DNA of 64,000 nt from Deltaproteobacteria bacterium (GCA_016178705.1 JACOST010000014.1:124001-188000); one strand, 5' to 3'; shown: positions 29,486-38,532, counted from the first letter of the stretch. Notes: a model not told the origin generated them from the sequence alone. A program made the numbers and translations.

Positions 29486-29758
29486 CTAGCCGTAGATCAG
29501 GCGGCGAATTTGGCGCGCCGACAGCGGTGGCGCGGCGAAGCGGCGCGCACACAGCTCGGCCGCGATGCGCTCGAAGATCTCGTCGTTCTTGTACTGCTCG
29601 ACTTGGAGTTCCTGATGGCGTCGCCGCACGAAGCGCTCGATCGTGTCGGAGAAGTACGTCACCACCTCCGCCACCAACCGGCGTGCCTCAGTCGGGTTCA
29701 TGCGCGTCGTGCGTTCGAGGTGCGCGACTAGTTCGTCCAAGTCGGCGGCGGCTTCCAT
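29486..29758 (-). CDS. Small protein of unknown function upstream of glmS
   Basis: A 90-residue soluble, helical, charged protein. It has ARRLVAEVVTYFSDTIERFVRRRHQELQ and ends APPLSARQIRRLIYG. It looks like a conserved regulatory or adaptor protein because of its regular helix pattern and strongly coding composition, but I cannot name a family. I chose ATG 29758. The longer frame to 29818 adds a Ser/Cys-rich stretch that overlaps the upstream hairpin. Only 15 bases separate it from glmS, so both are likely one operon. Confidence 0.7.
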   Translation of the reverse strand: MEAAADLDELVAHLERTTRMNPTEARRLVAEVVTYFSDTIERFVRRRHQELQVEQYKNDEIFERIAAELCARRFAAPPLSARQIRRLIYG

Positions 29759-29800
29759 GGCGCAAGAAGACCACGTTGCCCTAGGGAATTCAAGAAATTT

Positions 29801-29814
29801 GCCCGAACTCGGGC
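29801..29814. terminator. Short perfect inverted repeat before the glmS operon
   Basis: GCCCGA-AC-TCGGGC forms a 6-base stem with a two-base spacer, followed on the minus strand by AAATTT. It sits between the 3' end of the lipoprotein gene (29856) and the start of the next gene (29758). It could terminate the upstream operon or serve as an operator for the downstream one. Confidence 0.4.
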
Positions 29815-29855
29815 ACAATATTATGTTTGTGGTGCGAGAAAGACCGGACGGCTGC

Positions 29856-30578
29856 TCAGGAGCGCCTGGGCTTGAATGCCTTGAGCTCGAAGGTCATGTC
29901 GCCAGAGCCGAGGACGGGGCGGTTGCTGCTCTCACGTTGCATCGCCTTGATCAGCCCCACATCGGGCGCGTACCAGGCGTCGGCTTCGACTTGAATCTGC
30001 GCGACCCCGACCAGATCCTTGAACCGCTTAGCGGTGGAACCCGAACTGGTGACGCGCACGCAATTGGCGAACGTGCCGGCGAGTACGGTGACGGTTTCGT
30101 TGACACTCTCGATGCGCGAGGTCTGCGGCAGCGACACGGTCTCTTTCATCAGCATCGTCGTTGCGCTGTCGGCCCACGCGGACCCCGCCCCTACGGGATA
30201 CCTCAGAACGTACGACGTCTCGTCTTGGACCTCCGGCTTGGCTGCATCCATCGCTTGCAGCGCGAAGATGCGCACTCCGGTCGCATCTTCGATCAGAAAC
30301 ATCGTGCGCAGCAAACCTGCCATGTCAGTACGTTGCGGCGTCACGCGCACGCCCATCAGTGTCTGGGGAGCCAAGTTGGTGACCACTGCGATGTCGACCT
30401 TGGGCGGCTGGGTCGCGCCTTCCGGTGATCGCTGGCGGACGGTGACCTGATATTCCCACGTCATGCCTTCGGTGAGCGGATAGTACGATGGCGGGGCACT
30501 GTGGCACGCCGAACACCAGGCCAGCGCGCAGATGGCGAAGAATCGACTCAACACACGCGACGCTATCACTCGACTCAC
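29856..30578 (-). CDS. Probable lipoprotein of unknown function
   Basis: A 240-residue protein. Starting at GTG 30578 it has a basic N-terminus, a hydrophobic stretch (VLSRFFAICALAWCSAC) and a probable lipobox cysteine at residue 25. The mature part is rich in beta strands, including SYYPLTEGMTWEYQVTV and DAWYAPDVGLIKAMQRE. This layout recalls beta-sandwich lipoproteins that read a WEY motif, but no named family is certain. GTG overlaps the stop of the preceding gene (GTGA). The frame extends upstream to 30776 over that gene, which I reject. It is the last gene of a four-gene operon. Confidence 0.75.
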   Translation of the reverse strand: MSRVIASRVLSRFFAICALAWCSACHSAPPSYYPLTEGMTWEYQVTVRQRSPEGATQPPKVDIAVVTNLAPQTLMGVRVTPQRTDMAGLLRTMFLIEDATGVRIFALQAMDAAKPEVQDETSYVLRYPVGAGSAWADSATTMLMKETVSLPQTSRIESVNETVTVLAGTFANCVRVTSSGSTAKRFKDLVGVAQIQVEADAWYAPDVGLIKAMQRESSNRPVLGSGDMTFELKAFKPRRS

Positions 30579-31171
30579 GGCAACGAGTCCAGGCTGCGCG
30601 CCTTGCCCTCGACGCAGGCGTTGATCGCCGTGCGAATCCGCCGGAACTCGATCGCCTCGAAGCGCAGACACTCGTCGTACATGGCGAGATGCGCGGCGAG
30701 GATCGCGAGTTTGCGGTCGATCTGGTCGTGGGCAGGCAGCAACGGGTGATCCTCGGCGCGCTCGCTGTCGAGCCACTCGCGCAGCGCCGTCAAGTTCTTT
30801 GACGCGGCGTCCTCTGGCTGAAACACGCGACGATAGGCACCGGTCGACTGCATGTCACCTATGCTCACTCCGATGCGTTGTGCGCTCTGCAGGTACTGGC
30901 GCTCGGCTTCATATAGGCTCTGCAAACGCGCGCGCGGGCTGGCGGCATGCTCGCGCGCGTACTGGGCGTTGCGCACGGTGCTCGCAAGGCCGCTGAGTTG
31001 GTCGCGCAACGGTGCGATCTCCTCAATCGTCTTTTGGATCTGGTCGAATGCGGCGTGTTGGTAGCCGCTGTACATTCGGCTGAACAGAAAGAGCAGACCG
31101 ACGACGAGGAGGATCGCCAGCACTCGCCTGGCTGCGCCCAGGCCGGGCGCCGTCGCATCGCCGTCAAGCAT
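30575..31171 (-). CDS. Membrane-anchored helical protein, second of two tandem paralogues
   Basis: A 198-residue protein with one N-terminal membrane helix (VLAILLVVGLLFLFSRMYSGYQ) and a periplasmic or cytoplasmic helical domain. Conserved positions shared with the neighbouring 189-residue protein are LQSLYEAERQYLQSA, REWLDSE.AEDHPLL, DQIDRKLAIL, HLAMYDECLR and a final Cys-containing helix ending LDSLP. Three cysteines near the C-terminus occur at similar places in both. I do not recognise the family. It is coupled to the following lipoprotein gene through GTGA. Confidence 0.75.
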   Translation of the reverse strand: MLDGDATAPGLGAARRVLAILLVVGLLFLFSRMYSGYQHAAFDQIQKTIEEIAPLRDQLSGLASTVRNAQYAREHAASPRARLQSLYEAERQYLQSAQRIGVSIGDMQSTGAYRRVFQPEDAASKNLTALREWLDSERAEDHPLLPAHDQIDRKLAILAAHLAMYDECLRFEAIEFRRIRTAINACVEGKARSLDSLP

Positions 31172-31222
31172 AGTCGCAATTGCTGAACCAGCTCACGCAT
31201 CGCGGCGGTTGTGCCGCTGGTG

Positions 31223-31792
31223 TCACGGGAGTGGCTCCAAGCCCTTCTGCCGGGCGCCGATGCAGCCGTCGATGTCGGTGCGCAAGTAACCGAAGTCGCG
31301 TTTTCCGATCCGCAGGCACTCTCGGTACATGGCGAAGTGCGTGGTCAACGCGGCGAGTTTGCGATCGACGCCCTGATCGATGGAGAGCAGCGGATGCTCC
31401 TCGCCCTGCTCGGTTGACAACCAATCCCGCAGCTCCTTCAGCTGTGTGGGCATCTTGTCGCCGGGCCGAAAGATGCTCTGCAGAGCGATGGTGGTCTTCG
31501 GGTCGTCGATGGCCTCGACCAAGCCGTGGGCGGCTTTGACGTACCCCTCCTCGATCGTGTAGAGCCGTTGCAGCCGTTCCTTGGGCGTGCGCGAGTTGTC
31601 GCGCGCGTTGCGCGCGCCCTGCAACAGGCGCCCAAAGCCGTCGACTTGATACTGCAGCGAGGTGATGCGCCTGACCACGACCTCCATTGGTTCGCTGACC
31701 GCGACGCTCTGATACGCCGAATACGTCCGGATGAGGACGAACGCGCCGCCGACAATGACGAACGCCGCGAGCAGTCGCAGCGCGCGGATCAT
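31223..31792 (-). CDS. Membrane-anchored helical protein, first of two tandem paralogues
   Basis: A 189-residue protein built like its neighbour: a membrane helix (LRLLAAFVIVGGAFVLIRTYSAYQ), then a helical domain with RLQRLYTIEEGYVKAAHGL, LRDWLSTEQGEEHPLL, DQGVDRKLAALTTHFAMY and RECLR. It ends GLEPLP. The start ATG 31792 overlaps the stop of the TPR gene by 4 bases. Fifty-one bases without a clear gene separate it from its paralogue. Pairwise similarity runs over the whole length, so this is a tandem duplication. Function unknown. Confidence 0.75.
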   Translation of the reverse strand: MIRALRLLAAFVIVGGAFVLIRTYSAYQSVAVSEPMEVVVRRITSLQYQVDGFGRLLQGARNARDNSRTPKERLQRLYTIEEGYVKAAHGLVEAIDDPKTTIALQSIFRPGDKMPTQLKELRDWLSTEQGEEHPLLSIDQGVDRKLAALTTHFAMYRECLRIGKRDFGYLRTDIDGCIGARQKGLEPLP

Positions 31793-33216
31793 GTCGCAGC
31801 GCCTCGCTCCAGCTGCTGTAAGCCAGCGGAGTGGACGGCGCGACAGTTCTCCGCGTCGCGCGCCGGGAACGATTCCTTCATCACGGCGAAGTCGCGCGCG
31901 ACAGCGTCGGCCGCTGCCGTTACCCGCGTCGCTGGCGGCTTTCCCGCCGCGGTCAGCGCTTGCCACGCTTCCAGATGGCTGTCGACCGCGCGACAAACCA
32001 CCGCCGCCTGCTTGGTGCGCGTGCCCAGTTCACGCAACGCGTCACCAAGTTTCGTCTGCGTGAGGGCGAACGCAAACGGCACCTGCGCACGTGTCCGCTC
32101 TTGCAGCGCATCGCGAAAGGCCGCGGCCGCGGCTTCGAGCCGGTTCGGTCCCACTTGTCGCACGCCCAGCGACGTCAACACGATGCCGAGATTGCTCTCG
32201 ATCATTGCCCACGCCAGCGGGGTGCGCTCGCGACTCACATCGAGCAGCGCGCTCTGCAGGACGGCCAGGGCGCGCTCGAGATTGGCCCGTTGTACCGGCA
32301 ATTCACTTTCGTGTTCGCCGACCATCCACAGCGCGTTCGCCAGGTTGTTCTGGAGCATGGCCCAACGCAGCGGTTCGGCATCTGCCGGGCGTCCGGCCAA
32401 CAACTCGCGGTACAGCGTCACCGCCTCCTGCACCAGCTTCGTCTGCTGGGTCTGTTCGCCGTACGCGGCCAACACGTACGCGAGGACGAACTGCACGTCG
32501 ATGCGCGCCCGCTTGCTCATGCCGGGTCGTTGTCGGCTGCCGTAGGCGAACGCCCGCACGCGGTCGAGGATCGCGGGAAACGCGTCGTCCATTGCACCCT
32601 CGTTCGCGTGGAACTCCGCGGCTTGCGTGATCACCAGCAGGCGCAGCAGATCGGCGAGGTCGCTCGCTCCAATCAATGGCAGGTGGAGCGTCTCCGGCGG
32701 TTGATAGCGTCCCCAGCGCCCGCCATCTTGCAGCTCGGCAGCGAGCGTCCAGTAGAGGTCTGGCGACATTTCGCCTTCGCGCGTCGACAGCGCGCCCCAA
32801 ATGAGTACCGAGGCGCCCGACTGCGCGAGCAGTTTGCGGGCGGTGTCGTGATCGGCCACCGGTGCGCCATCGTCAACTCCAATCGTACGGTCGAACTGCA
32901 CGGCGCGACCGTCGCCGACGCCGAGCAACGCGTTGACGATCAACTGCGCCTGCTGATTGCCGGCGTCGCCGGCGAAGTGTGTCACGGCAGCGGTAAAGCG
33001 CCCCGGCTCCACATGGGGCAATGGCTGTTCAGTCGCCGACTCGGCGGCTGGTGGCGGGGGCGCCGGTTTCATCAGCCACCATGCCGCAACGCCAACGCCG
33101 AGCAGAGCCGCGATCAGGATGAACGTACCGCCGCGCCGGTGTGCGATGCGTTGCGGCCGGGTGAGCTCAATGCTCGGCTTGTGCCGCGGCGGTGGCGTGT
33201 CGGACTCAAGAGACAC
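31789..33216 (-). CDS. TPR-repeat protein with N-terminal membrane anchor
   Basis: A 475-residue protein. A short basic tail precedes one membrane helix (FILIAALLGVGVAAWWLM), then a Pro-rich linker and a ~130-residue alpha/beta region (with DGRAVQFDRTIGVDDG). Helical repeats of TPR type follow from about 235 to 430 (AMLQNNLANALWMVGE, AMIESNLGIVLTSLG, ALTQTKLGDALREL, each with the L.LG.AL pattern). Asn-Leu-Ala/Gly positions are conserved between repeats. It starts the four-gene operon and is 98 bases from the divergent sulfatase start. It probably organises a complex at the membrane. Substrate unknown. Confidence 0.78.
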   Translation of the reverse strand: MSLESDTPPPRHKPSIELTRPQRIAHRRGGTFILIAALLGVGVAAWWLMKPAPPPPAAESATEQPLPHVEPGRFTAAVTHFAGDAGNQQAQLIVNALLGVGDGRAVQFDRTIGVDDGAPVADHDTARKLLAQSGASVLIWGALSTREGEMSPDLYWTLAAELQDGGRWGRYQPPETLHLPLIGASDLADLLRLLVITQAAEFHANEGAMDDAFPAILDRVRAFAYGSRQRPGMSKRARIDVQFVLAYVLAAYGEQTQQTKLVQEAVTLYRELLAGRPADAEPLRWAMLQNNLANALWMVGEHESELPVQRANLERALAVLQSALLDVSRERTPLAWAMIESNLGIVLTSLGVRQVGPNRLEAAAAAFRDALQERTRAQVPFAFALTQTKLGDALRELGTRTKQAAVVCRAVDSHLEAWQALTAAGKPPATRVTAAADAVARDFAVMKESFPARDAENCRAVHSAGLQQLERGAAT

Positions 33217-33314
33217 GGCGGTAGTGTAGCAGGCACAGGCGGGCGCTCGGAAACGCTTTTCATCATGTCGCGCCGGTGTGTGCTATGGATTTGCTTGCAG
33301 AGGGAACCCGCCAA

Positions 33315-34832
33315 ATGGATCCGACGACCCCCAGCGCCCCCAAGCGCGCGATTGTGATGTTGCTCGACAGCCTCAATCGCCACCTGCTCGGCGCCTACGG
33401 CGGCACGGAGTTCGACACGCCGAATCTCGACCGCTTCGCGCGCCGCGCGGTTCGTTTTGATGAGCACTACGCCGGCTCGCTGCCATGCATGCCGGCGCGG
33501 CACGACATTCTGTGCGGCGCACTCGACTTCCCATGGAAGCCGTGGGGCTCGATCGAGATTTGGGAACAGCCGCTAACGGCATCGTTGCGCGCCGCGGACG
33601 TGACCACGGTGCTGGTAACCGACCATCCACATCTGTTCGAAACCGGCGGTGAGAACTACCACTGCGACTTTGCCGCGTGGGACTACCAGCGCGGTCATGA
33701 GAGCGATCCCTGGAAGACGCGGCCCGATCCGAGTTGGGTCGGCGCACCGTCGTTCGGCCGTGGCCATACGCACTACGACAACTCGCGCGGCTACTTTCGT
33801 GACGAAGCCGATTTTCCCGGTCCGCGCACGATGACGGCCGCGGCGCGGTGGCTCGATGACCATGCCCGCTTTCACGACCGCTTCCTGTTGTTCGTCGATG
33901 AATTCGATCCGCACGAGCCGTTCGATACTCCGGAACCGTATGCGTCGATGTATGACACCGCGTGGCAAGGGCCGCATCTGATTTGGCCGCCGTACGTGCG
34001 TGGCGCCATCGAGAAGGGCGTGCTCACGCCCGCGCAGGCGCGGCAAGTGCGCGCCTGCTACGGTGGCAAGCTGACGATGATCGACCGATGGTTCGGCCGC
34101 GTGCTCGACGCCATCGACCGCAATCATCTGTGGGCCGACTGCGCCGTGATTGTTTGCACCGATCATGGCCACTTCCTTGGCGAGAAGGACATCTGGGGCA
34201 AACCGGGCGTGCCGATCTACCAACCGCTCGGGCACATCCCGCTGATGATTGCGTGGCCGGGGATCGAGTCGGGGACCCAGACGGCGCTGACCACCAGCGT
34301 TGATCTGTTCGCGACGCTCGCCGATCTCTTCGGCGCGCCTGTCAGTCATCGGACCCATGGTCGCTCGTTGATCCCATTGATCCGTGGCGAGGTGCACTCG
34401 GTGCGCGACCGCGTACTGTCCGGCGTGTGGGGGCGCGAGATCCATCTGATCGACGGCGCGACCAAGTACGCGCGCGCGCCGGTGAGCGCCAACGCGCCGC
34501 TCAGCATGTGGTCGAATCGCTGGTCGACGATGCCCGTGCCGAACCTGCCCAAGCTGCGCCTGCCATTGCTCGACCAGCGCGCCGTTCTCGACCACATGCC
34601 GGGTACGAGCGTGCCGGTCATCCGCCAGCCATTCGTCGACGGCGACTTCCTCCCGTTTTGGGCGTACTCCGAGTTCGCCGGCAATCTGCTGTTTGATCTT
34701 CGCGACGATCCGCGCGAAGCGCGCAACCTGGCCGGTTCAGCGCGCGAGAAGGACGCGGCGGAGCACCTGCGTGTCGCGCTCCAGGAGATCGACGCGCCCG
34801 ACGATCAGTTTGTGCGGCTGGGCCTCGCGTGA
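33315..34832 (+). CDS. Sulfatase (Cys-type, formylglycine-dependent)
   Basis: A 505-residue enzyme of the alkaline phosphatase/sulfatase superfamily. MLLDSLNRHLLGAYGG gives the first metal ligands. SLPCMPARHDIL has the C-x-P-x-R site at Cys58, which would be oxidised to formylglycine. VCTDHGHFLGE provides the second metal site. It hydrolyses an unknown sulfate ester. No signal peptide is obvious from this start. I prefer ATG 33315 because GAGGGA (33300-33305) lies 9 bases ahead; the frame extends to GTG 33276. It overlaps the next gene by one base. The formylglycine-generating enzyme is not in the window. Confidence 0.88.
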   Translation: MDPTTPSAPKRAIVMLLDSLNRHLLGAYGGTEFDTPNLDRFARRAVRFDEHYAGSLPCMPARHDILCGALDFPWKPWGSIEIWEQPLTASLRAADVTTVLVTDHPHLFETGGENYHCDFAAWDYQRGHESDPWKTRPDPSWVGAPSFGRGHTHYDNSRGYFRDEADFPGPRTMTAAARWLDDHARFHDRFLLFVDEFDPHEPFDTPEPYASMYDTAWQGPHLIWPPYVRGAIEKGVLTPAQARQVRACYGGKLTMIDRWFGRVLDAIDRNHLWADCAVIVCTDHGHFLGEKDIWGKPGVPIYQPLGHIPLMIAWPGIESGTQTALTTSVDLFATLADLFGAPVSHRTHGRSLIPLIRGEVHSVRDRVLSGVWGREIHLIDGATKYARAPVSANAPLSMWSNRWSTMPVPNLPKLRLPLLDQRAVLDHMPGTSVPVIRQPFVDGDFLPFWAYSEFAGNLLFDLRDDPREARNLAGSAREKDAAEHLRVALQEIDAPDDQFVRLGLA

Positions 34833-37102
34833 TGCGTCGTCGCCGTTCGCTCACGCTCGTGCTCGGCTTGATCACGTACACGGTCTTCTTCTATCGCGAT
34901 CAGCTGTTCGGCGATCGTGTGGTGGTGTTCCGCGACGCGTACACACTCTTTCTCACCATCGATCACGCCGCGCGCACGCTGGCGGCGTTCAGTTGGCCGC
35001 CGCTGTGGGATCCGTTTGCGGTGCTCGGCAAACCCTTCGCTGCGGATATCGAGACCGGCGTCTACTATCCGATCAATTGGTTGCTCCGGTCGCTGCGCGA
35101 ACCATTCGGGTTCAACGTCAGTATCGCCCTTCACCACCTGATCGCGGCGAGTGGAATGTTTGCGCTCCTGCGCTTCCGCAACCTGTCGCTGCCGGCGGCA
35201 ACACTCGGTGGGCTGGTGTTCGGCTTCGGCGGAACGCTGGTGGCGTTGGACAACTTGCTCAACGGTTTGCAGTCCGCGATATGGATCCCGTGGATCATTC
35301 TTGCGTTCGAAGTGTGGTGTGAGCGTCGCACCGCCGCCGCGCTAGCGGGATTGAGCATCGCGTTCGCGGTTGCGGTGCTCGGCGCGATGCCGGAGTTCGT
35401 GGTGTTCGCAAACCTGTTGGTGCTGGCCCGCGCGATCGACCGTTCGCACAGCGGACCCGGTCCGCGCTGGAGCACGTCGATGGCGGCGCTGACTGCCGCG
35501 AACGTCGTCGCGCTCGGGTTGTGCGCGGTGCAGCTCGTCCCGCTTGCGGAGTACCTGCTGCATTCATCGCGCTTGGGCGGACTCAACGTCGAAGGGGTGG
35601 TCGACTACTCGCTGCATCCGCTCGGCGTGTTGGCGTTCGCGCTGCCGCGTCACTACGTCGATGCTGGTGGGCAATTTCACGAGACCGCTGCCTTGTGGGA
35701 AGGCGATTTCGCGCGCGCGCCGTGGCTGCTCACGCTCTATGCTGGCGCGGTGCTGGCGCTACTGCCCGCAGCCTTCGCCCGTTTGTCACGCTTCCAGCGC
35801 GCGTGGTGGGGCGGCATCACGATCGCGTGCCTGTTGTTGGCGCTGGGACAATATCTGCCGGGGTATCTGTGGGTGATCGAACACGTCGCACCATTGCGCA
35901 TGCTCCGTTACCCCGAGAAATTTCTCCTCGTCGTTCACCTGGCGCTAGCGGTCGCCGTGGCGCGGGGGCTGGAGGGGGTTCTGCAGGCGCCATCGCGTGC
36001 TCGCGGCGTGGCGGTCGTCGCCGCGAGTTGTGCCATCGGCGCGCTGATCATTGGTCGCGTTGTTGCCGGCACGATCACGCTGCCGGCGGTGTTGCTTGCC
36101 AGCGATCTGAACGTGCTCGGCATGTTGTTCGGCCTGGTTGCTGCCACTGCGTTGGTTGCGCGCACGCAACCGGCGGTTGCCGGTGTAGCGTTCGTCGTCC
36201 TCGTCGCCGCCGATTTGTATCGCGTCAATGCGGCGTTGCTACCGGCGATGGCGTGGAATGACGTGCGCCGGCCGCCGCGCGCACTCGCGGCGATGGCGCA
36301 CGGGGCTGACCCGCTGCGCATCTACAGCGACGGCGTCGGTCGTCCCGATGTGCCCGCGTTTCCCGACAGCTTCGTGCAAGAGCAGAACCTGTTGCTGATG
36401 CAGAACGCCGGCTTTCATCTGATCGGCAACGTCAACGTGCCGGCCGCGATCAATCTGCGCGACCACGAGCGCCTCGAAGCGTTGCTCGAACAGGCGCCGC
36501 GCGAACGCGCCGCAGTGCTGCTCGGTGCCTTCAACGTGGCGTATGTTACCAGTCCAAAGCCGTTGGATCGGCCGGGCCTGGTGTTGCGTCAGATACCGAC
36601 CGATGCGCGCGACGCCTTTGTCTACGAAGTCGCGCCGCGGGTTCCGCGCGCATTCGTTCCGCGCGCTGTGCGCGTCGTCGCCACGGCCGACGCGGCCGTG
36701 ACTCATTTGCTCAACGCCGACGATCCGAGCGCCGAAGTTGCGATTGGAAGCGACGCGCTACCCGTCGGCCTGCCTGCGGCGATGGGGGGCAGCGTGCGCA
36801 TCGAGTCGTATCTCCCCGAGCGCATCGAGTTGCTCGCTGAGATGCAGACGCTGGGAGTGGTGGTCGTGACCGACACGTACTATCCCGGGTGGCAGGCCAC
36901 AGTGGATGGCGCCCCGACGGCAATCGTGCGCGTCAACGGATTCGCGCGTGGCGTACTCGTCGACGCGGGCGCTCATCGCATCGTGATGCAATACGCACCA
37001 GCGAGTCATCGCATCGGAATAGCGATCTCGTTCGCCACTGTTTTCTTCGTGGGATTCGCCGTCCTGCGCTTCCGCCGCGCCCCGATCGGCAGTAGCGTAT
37101 GA
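34832..37102 (+). CDS. YfhO-family multi-pass membrane protein (GT-C-like)
   Basis: A 756-residue protein of the YfhO/GT-C group. About twelve helices fill the first 470 residues. The first loop has GDRVVVFRDAYTLFLTIDH and DPFAVLGKPFAADIETGVYYP, a family mark. The C-terminal soluble domain ends with DTYYPGWQATVDG, typical of YfhO proteins, followed by one last helix. YfhO members add sugars to teichoic acids or other envelope polymers. The ATG at 34832 shares one base with the sulfatase stop (TGATG); a GTG at 34829 adds one codon. The pairing with a sulfatase suggests an envelope glycan. Confidence 0.85.
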   Translation: MRRRRSLTLVLGLITYTVFFYRDQLFGDRVVVFRDAYTLFLTIDHAARTLAAFSWPPLWDPFAVLGKPFAADIETGVYYPINWLLRSLREPFGFNVSIALHHLIAASGMFALLRFRNLSLPAATLGGLVFGFGGTLVALDNLLNGLQSAIWIPWIILAFEVWCERRTAAALAGLSIAFAVAVLGAMPEFVVFANLLVLARAIDRSHSGPGPRWSTSMAALTAANVVALGLCAVQLVPLAEYLLHSSRLGGLNVEGVVDYSLHPLGVLAFALPRHYVDAGGQFHETAALWEGDFARAPWLLTLYAGAVLALLPAAFARLSRFQRAWWGGITIACLLLALGQYLPGYLWVIEHVAPLRMLRYPEKFLLVVHLALAVAVARGLEGVLQAPSRARGVAVVAASCAIGALIIGRVVAGTITLPAVLLASDLNVLGMLFGLVAATALVARTQPAVAGVAFVVLVAADLYRVNAALLPAMAWNDVRRPPRALAAMAHGADPLRIYSDGVGRPDVPAFPDSFVQEQNLLLMQNAGFHLIGNVNVPAAINLRDHERLEALLEQAPRERAAVLLGAFNVAYVTSPKPLDRPGLVLRQIPTDARDAFVYEVAPRVPRAFVPRAVRVVATADAAVTHLLNADDPSAEVAIGSDALPVGLPAAMGGSVRIESYLPERIELLAEMQTLGVVVVTDTYYPGWQATVDGAPTAIVRVNGFARGVLVDAGAHRIVMQYAPASHRIGIAISFATVFFVGFAVLRFRRAPIGSSV

Positions 37103-37115
37103 GCGCGATAAGCAA

Positions 37116-37967
37116 ATGATTCGCCTCGACGACAAAGTAGCGATCGTGACCGGCGGCGGGCGCGGGCTCGGTCGCGCGTACGCGTTAGCGTTGGCGGGCG
37201 CCGGTGCGTGCGTGGTGGTCAACGATCTGGGAGTCCGGCTCGATGGCAGCGCGCCCGGCGATCAAAGTGCGGGCGCGGTCGTCAACGAGATTCGCCGCGC
37301 CGGCGGCCACGCGATTGCCAACACCGATTCGGTGGCGGATCCGGCCGCCGTGCAACGGCTCGTCGATTCGACGCTGGCGCTGTTTCAACGTATCGACATC
37401 GTCGTCAACAACGCCGGCATCGTGCGCAGCCGTCCGATCGAAGCGATGGGCGACGCCGACTTTGACGACGTGCTGGCGGTGCACCTGCGTGGCACCTTCC
37501 TCTGCACCCGTGCCGCCATGCGCGCCATGCGCGCGGCCGGCCGCGGCGGGCGGATCATCAACACCACATCGGGCCGCGCCTACTACGCGCCGTCTGCCGG
37601 GACCGCGAACTATGCGTCCGCGAAGGGCGGGATCATCAGCCTCACCGGCGTGGCGGCGGTCGAAGGGAAGGACGCCGGCATCATCTGCAACGCGCTGTCG
37701 CCTCTCGCGCGCACGCGGATGTCGGCGCAGTACCTCGCCAACGATCAGGACGATGCGCTCGACCCGGCGACGGTGGCGCCATTAGTGGTGTTCCTGGCGT
37801 CCGACGCGGCCGCGGGAGTCACCGGTCAAGTGTTCCGCGTGGCGCGCGGCGAGATCGCTACGGTGACGACCGCGATGGGTCCGCCGATCCGTTCGACGCG
37901 CGGGCGATGGACCGCGGAAGAGATCGCCGAACGCATTCCATCGATCATCGCATCAACACCAACGTGA
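37116..37967 (+). CDS. SDR dehydrogenase resembling the hydroxyacyl-CoA dehydrogenase domain of MFE-2
   Basis: A 283-residue short-chain dehydrogenase. TGGGRGLG at residues 12-19 binds NAD(P). VVNDLG at 34-39 is the typical acidic strand of the peroxisomal-type multifunctional enzyme. NNAG at 98-101, Ser152 and Tyr166-x3-Lys170 (NYASAK) complete the active site. The family oxidises (3R)-hydroxyacyl-CoA. The C-terminal 60 residues beyond the fold are specific. It lies 13 bases after the YfhO gene. A hydratase-2-type gene at 40519-41355 would supply the preceding step, though not in the same transcript. Confidence 0.85.
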   Translation: MIRLDDKVAIVTGGGRGLGRAYALALAGAGACVVVNDLGVRLDGSAPGDQSAGAVVNEIRRAGGHAIANTDSVADPAAVQRLVDSTLALFQRIDIVVNNAGIVRSRPIEAMGDADFDDVLAVHLRGTFLCTRAAMRAMRAAGRGGRIINTTSGRAYYAPSAGTANYASAKGGIISLTGVAAVEGKDAGIICNALSPLARTRMSAQYLANDQDDALDPATVAPLVVFLASDAAAGVTGQVFRVARGEIATVTTAMGPPIRSTRGRWTAEEIAERIPSIIASTPT

Positions 37968-37981
37968 GCAGGGGAGGCGGT

Positions 37982-38491
37982 ATGACGCTCGTTCTACTTG
38001 GTTTGGTCGTCGGCACGCTCAGCGGGATTCTCGGCTTGGGCGGAGGCATCTTCCTGGTGCCGGCGCTGATATTTCTGTTCGACTTCACGCCCCACCAAGC
38101 CCAAGGCACGTCGCTCGGCGTGTTGATCCCGCCGGTTGGGATCTTTGCCGCGCTCGAATACTACCGGCGGGGGTACATCGACTTCTCGGTTGTCGGCCTC
38201 ATCTGCGTCGGCTTCGTCGTCGGCGCCTACGCCGGTGCCTTTGTCGTCGATCGCATTCCAGTGCCGTTGATGCGCCGGCTGTTCGGCTTCTTCATGTTCT
38301 TCATTGCCGTGCAGATGGTCTTCACTAGTCCGGATCGCCGCTTCGGCTCGGTGTTTCCCGCCACCGTCGCCACCGGCGTGCTGGCGATCGTCTATCTCGT
38401 CGAGCGTCGTCTCGGACTCGCCCTGCCGCGCGTCCGCCGCTACGTCGAAAGCCACAAACCGAAGAAGCCGATGATCGAGTACAACATCTGA
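37982..38491 (+). CDS. TSUP (TauE/SafE) family membrane transporter, short form
   Basis: A 169-residue membrane protein with about five helices. GILGLGGGIFLVPALIFL followed by QAQGTSLGVLIPP is the TSUP signature. Normal TSUP proteins have about 250 residues in two repeats; this one carries the first repeat and part of the second, so it may work as a dimer. Family members export sulfite, organosulfonates or sulfoacetate. A strong GGGGAGG ribosome site precedes ATG 37982. A sulfur-related role next to a sulfatase is possible but is only a guess. Confidence 0.85.
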   Translation: MTLVLLGLVVGTLSGILGLGGGIFLVPALIFLFDFTPHQAQGTSLGVLIPPVGIFAALEYYRRGYIDFSVVGLICVGFVVGAYAGAFVVDRIPVPLMRRLFGFFMFFIAVQMVFTSPDRRFGSVFPATVATGVLAIVYLVERRLGLALPRVRRYVESHKPKKPMIEYNI

Positions 38492-38493
38492 GG

Positions 38494-38527
38494 TCGTGAC
38501 TCGTGTTCGTGAGTCGTGAATCGTCGG
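38494..38527. repeat. Degenerate heptamer array, TCGTGAN type
   Basis: TCGTGAC, TCGTGT, TCGTGAG, TCGTGAA and TCGTCGG follow each other directly after the stop of the TSUP gene. It is the reverse complement of the unit in the array at 27596-27643. Confidence 0.75.
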
Positions 38528-38532
38528 ATGGT

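Noticed and set aside
27647-29758. glmS ribozyme before glmS
   Set aside because: The upstream region is a coding gene and only a 15-base spacer; no ribozyme fold is visible.
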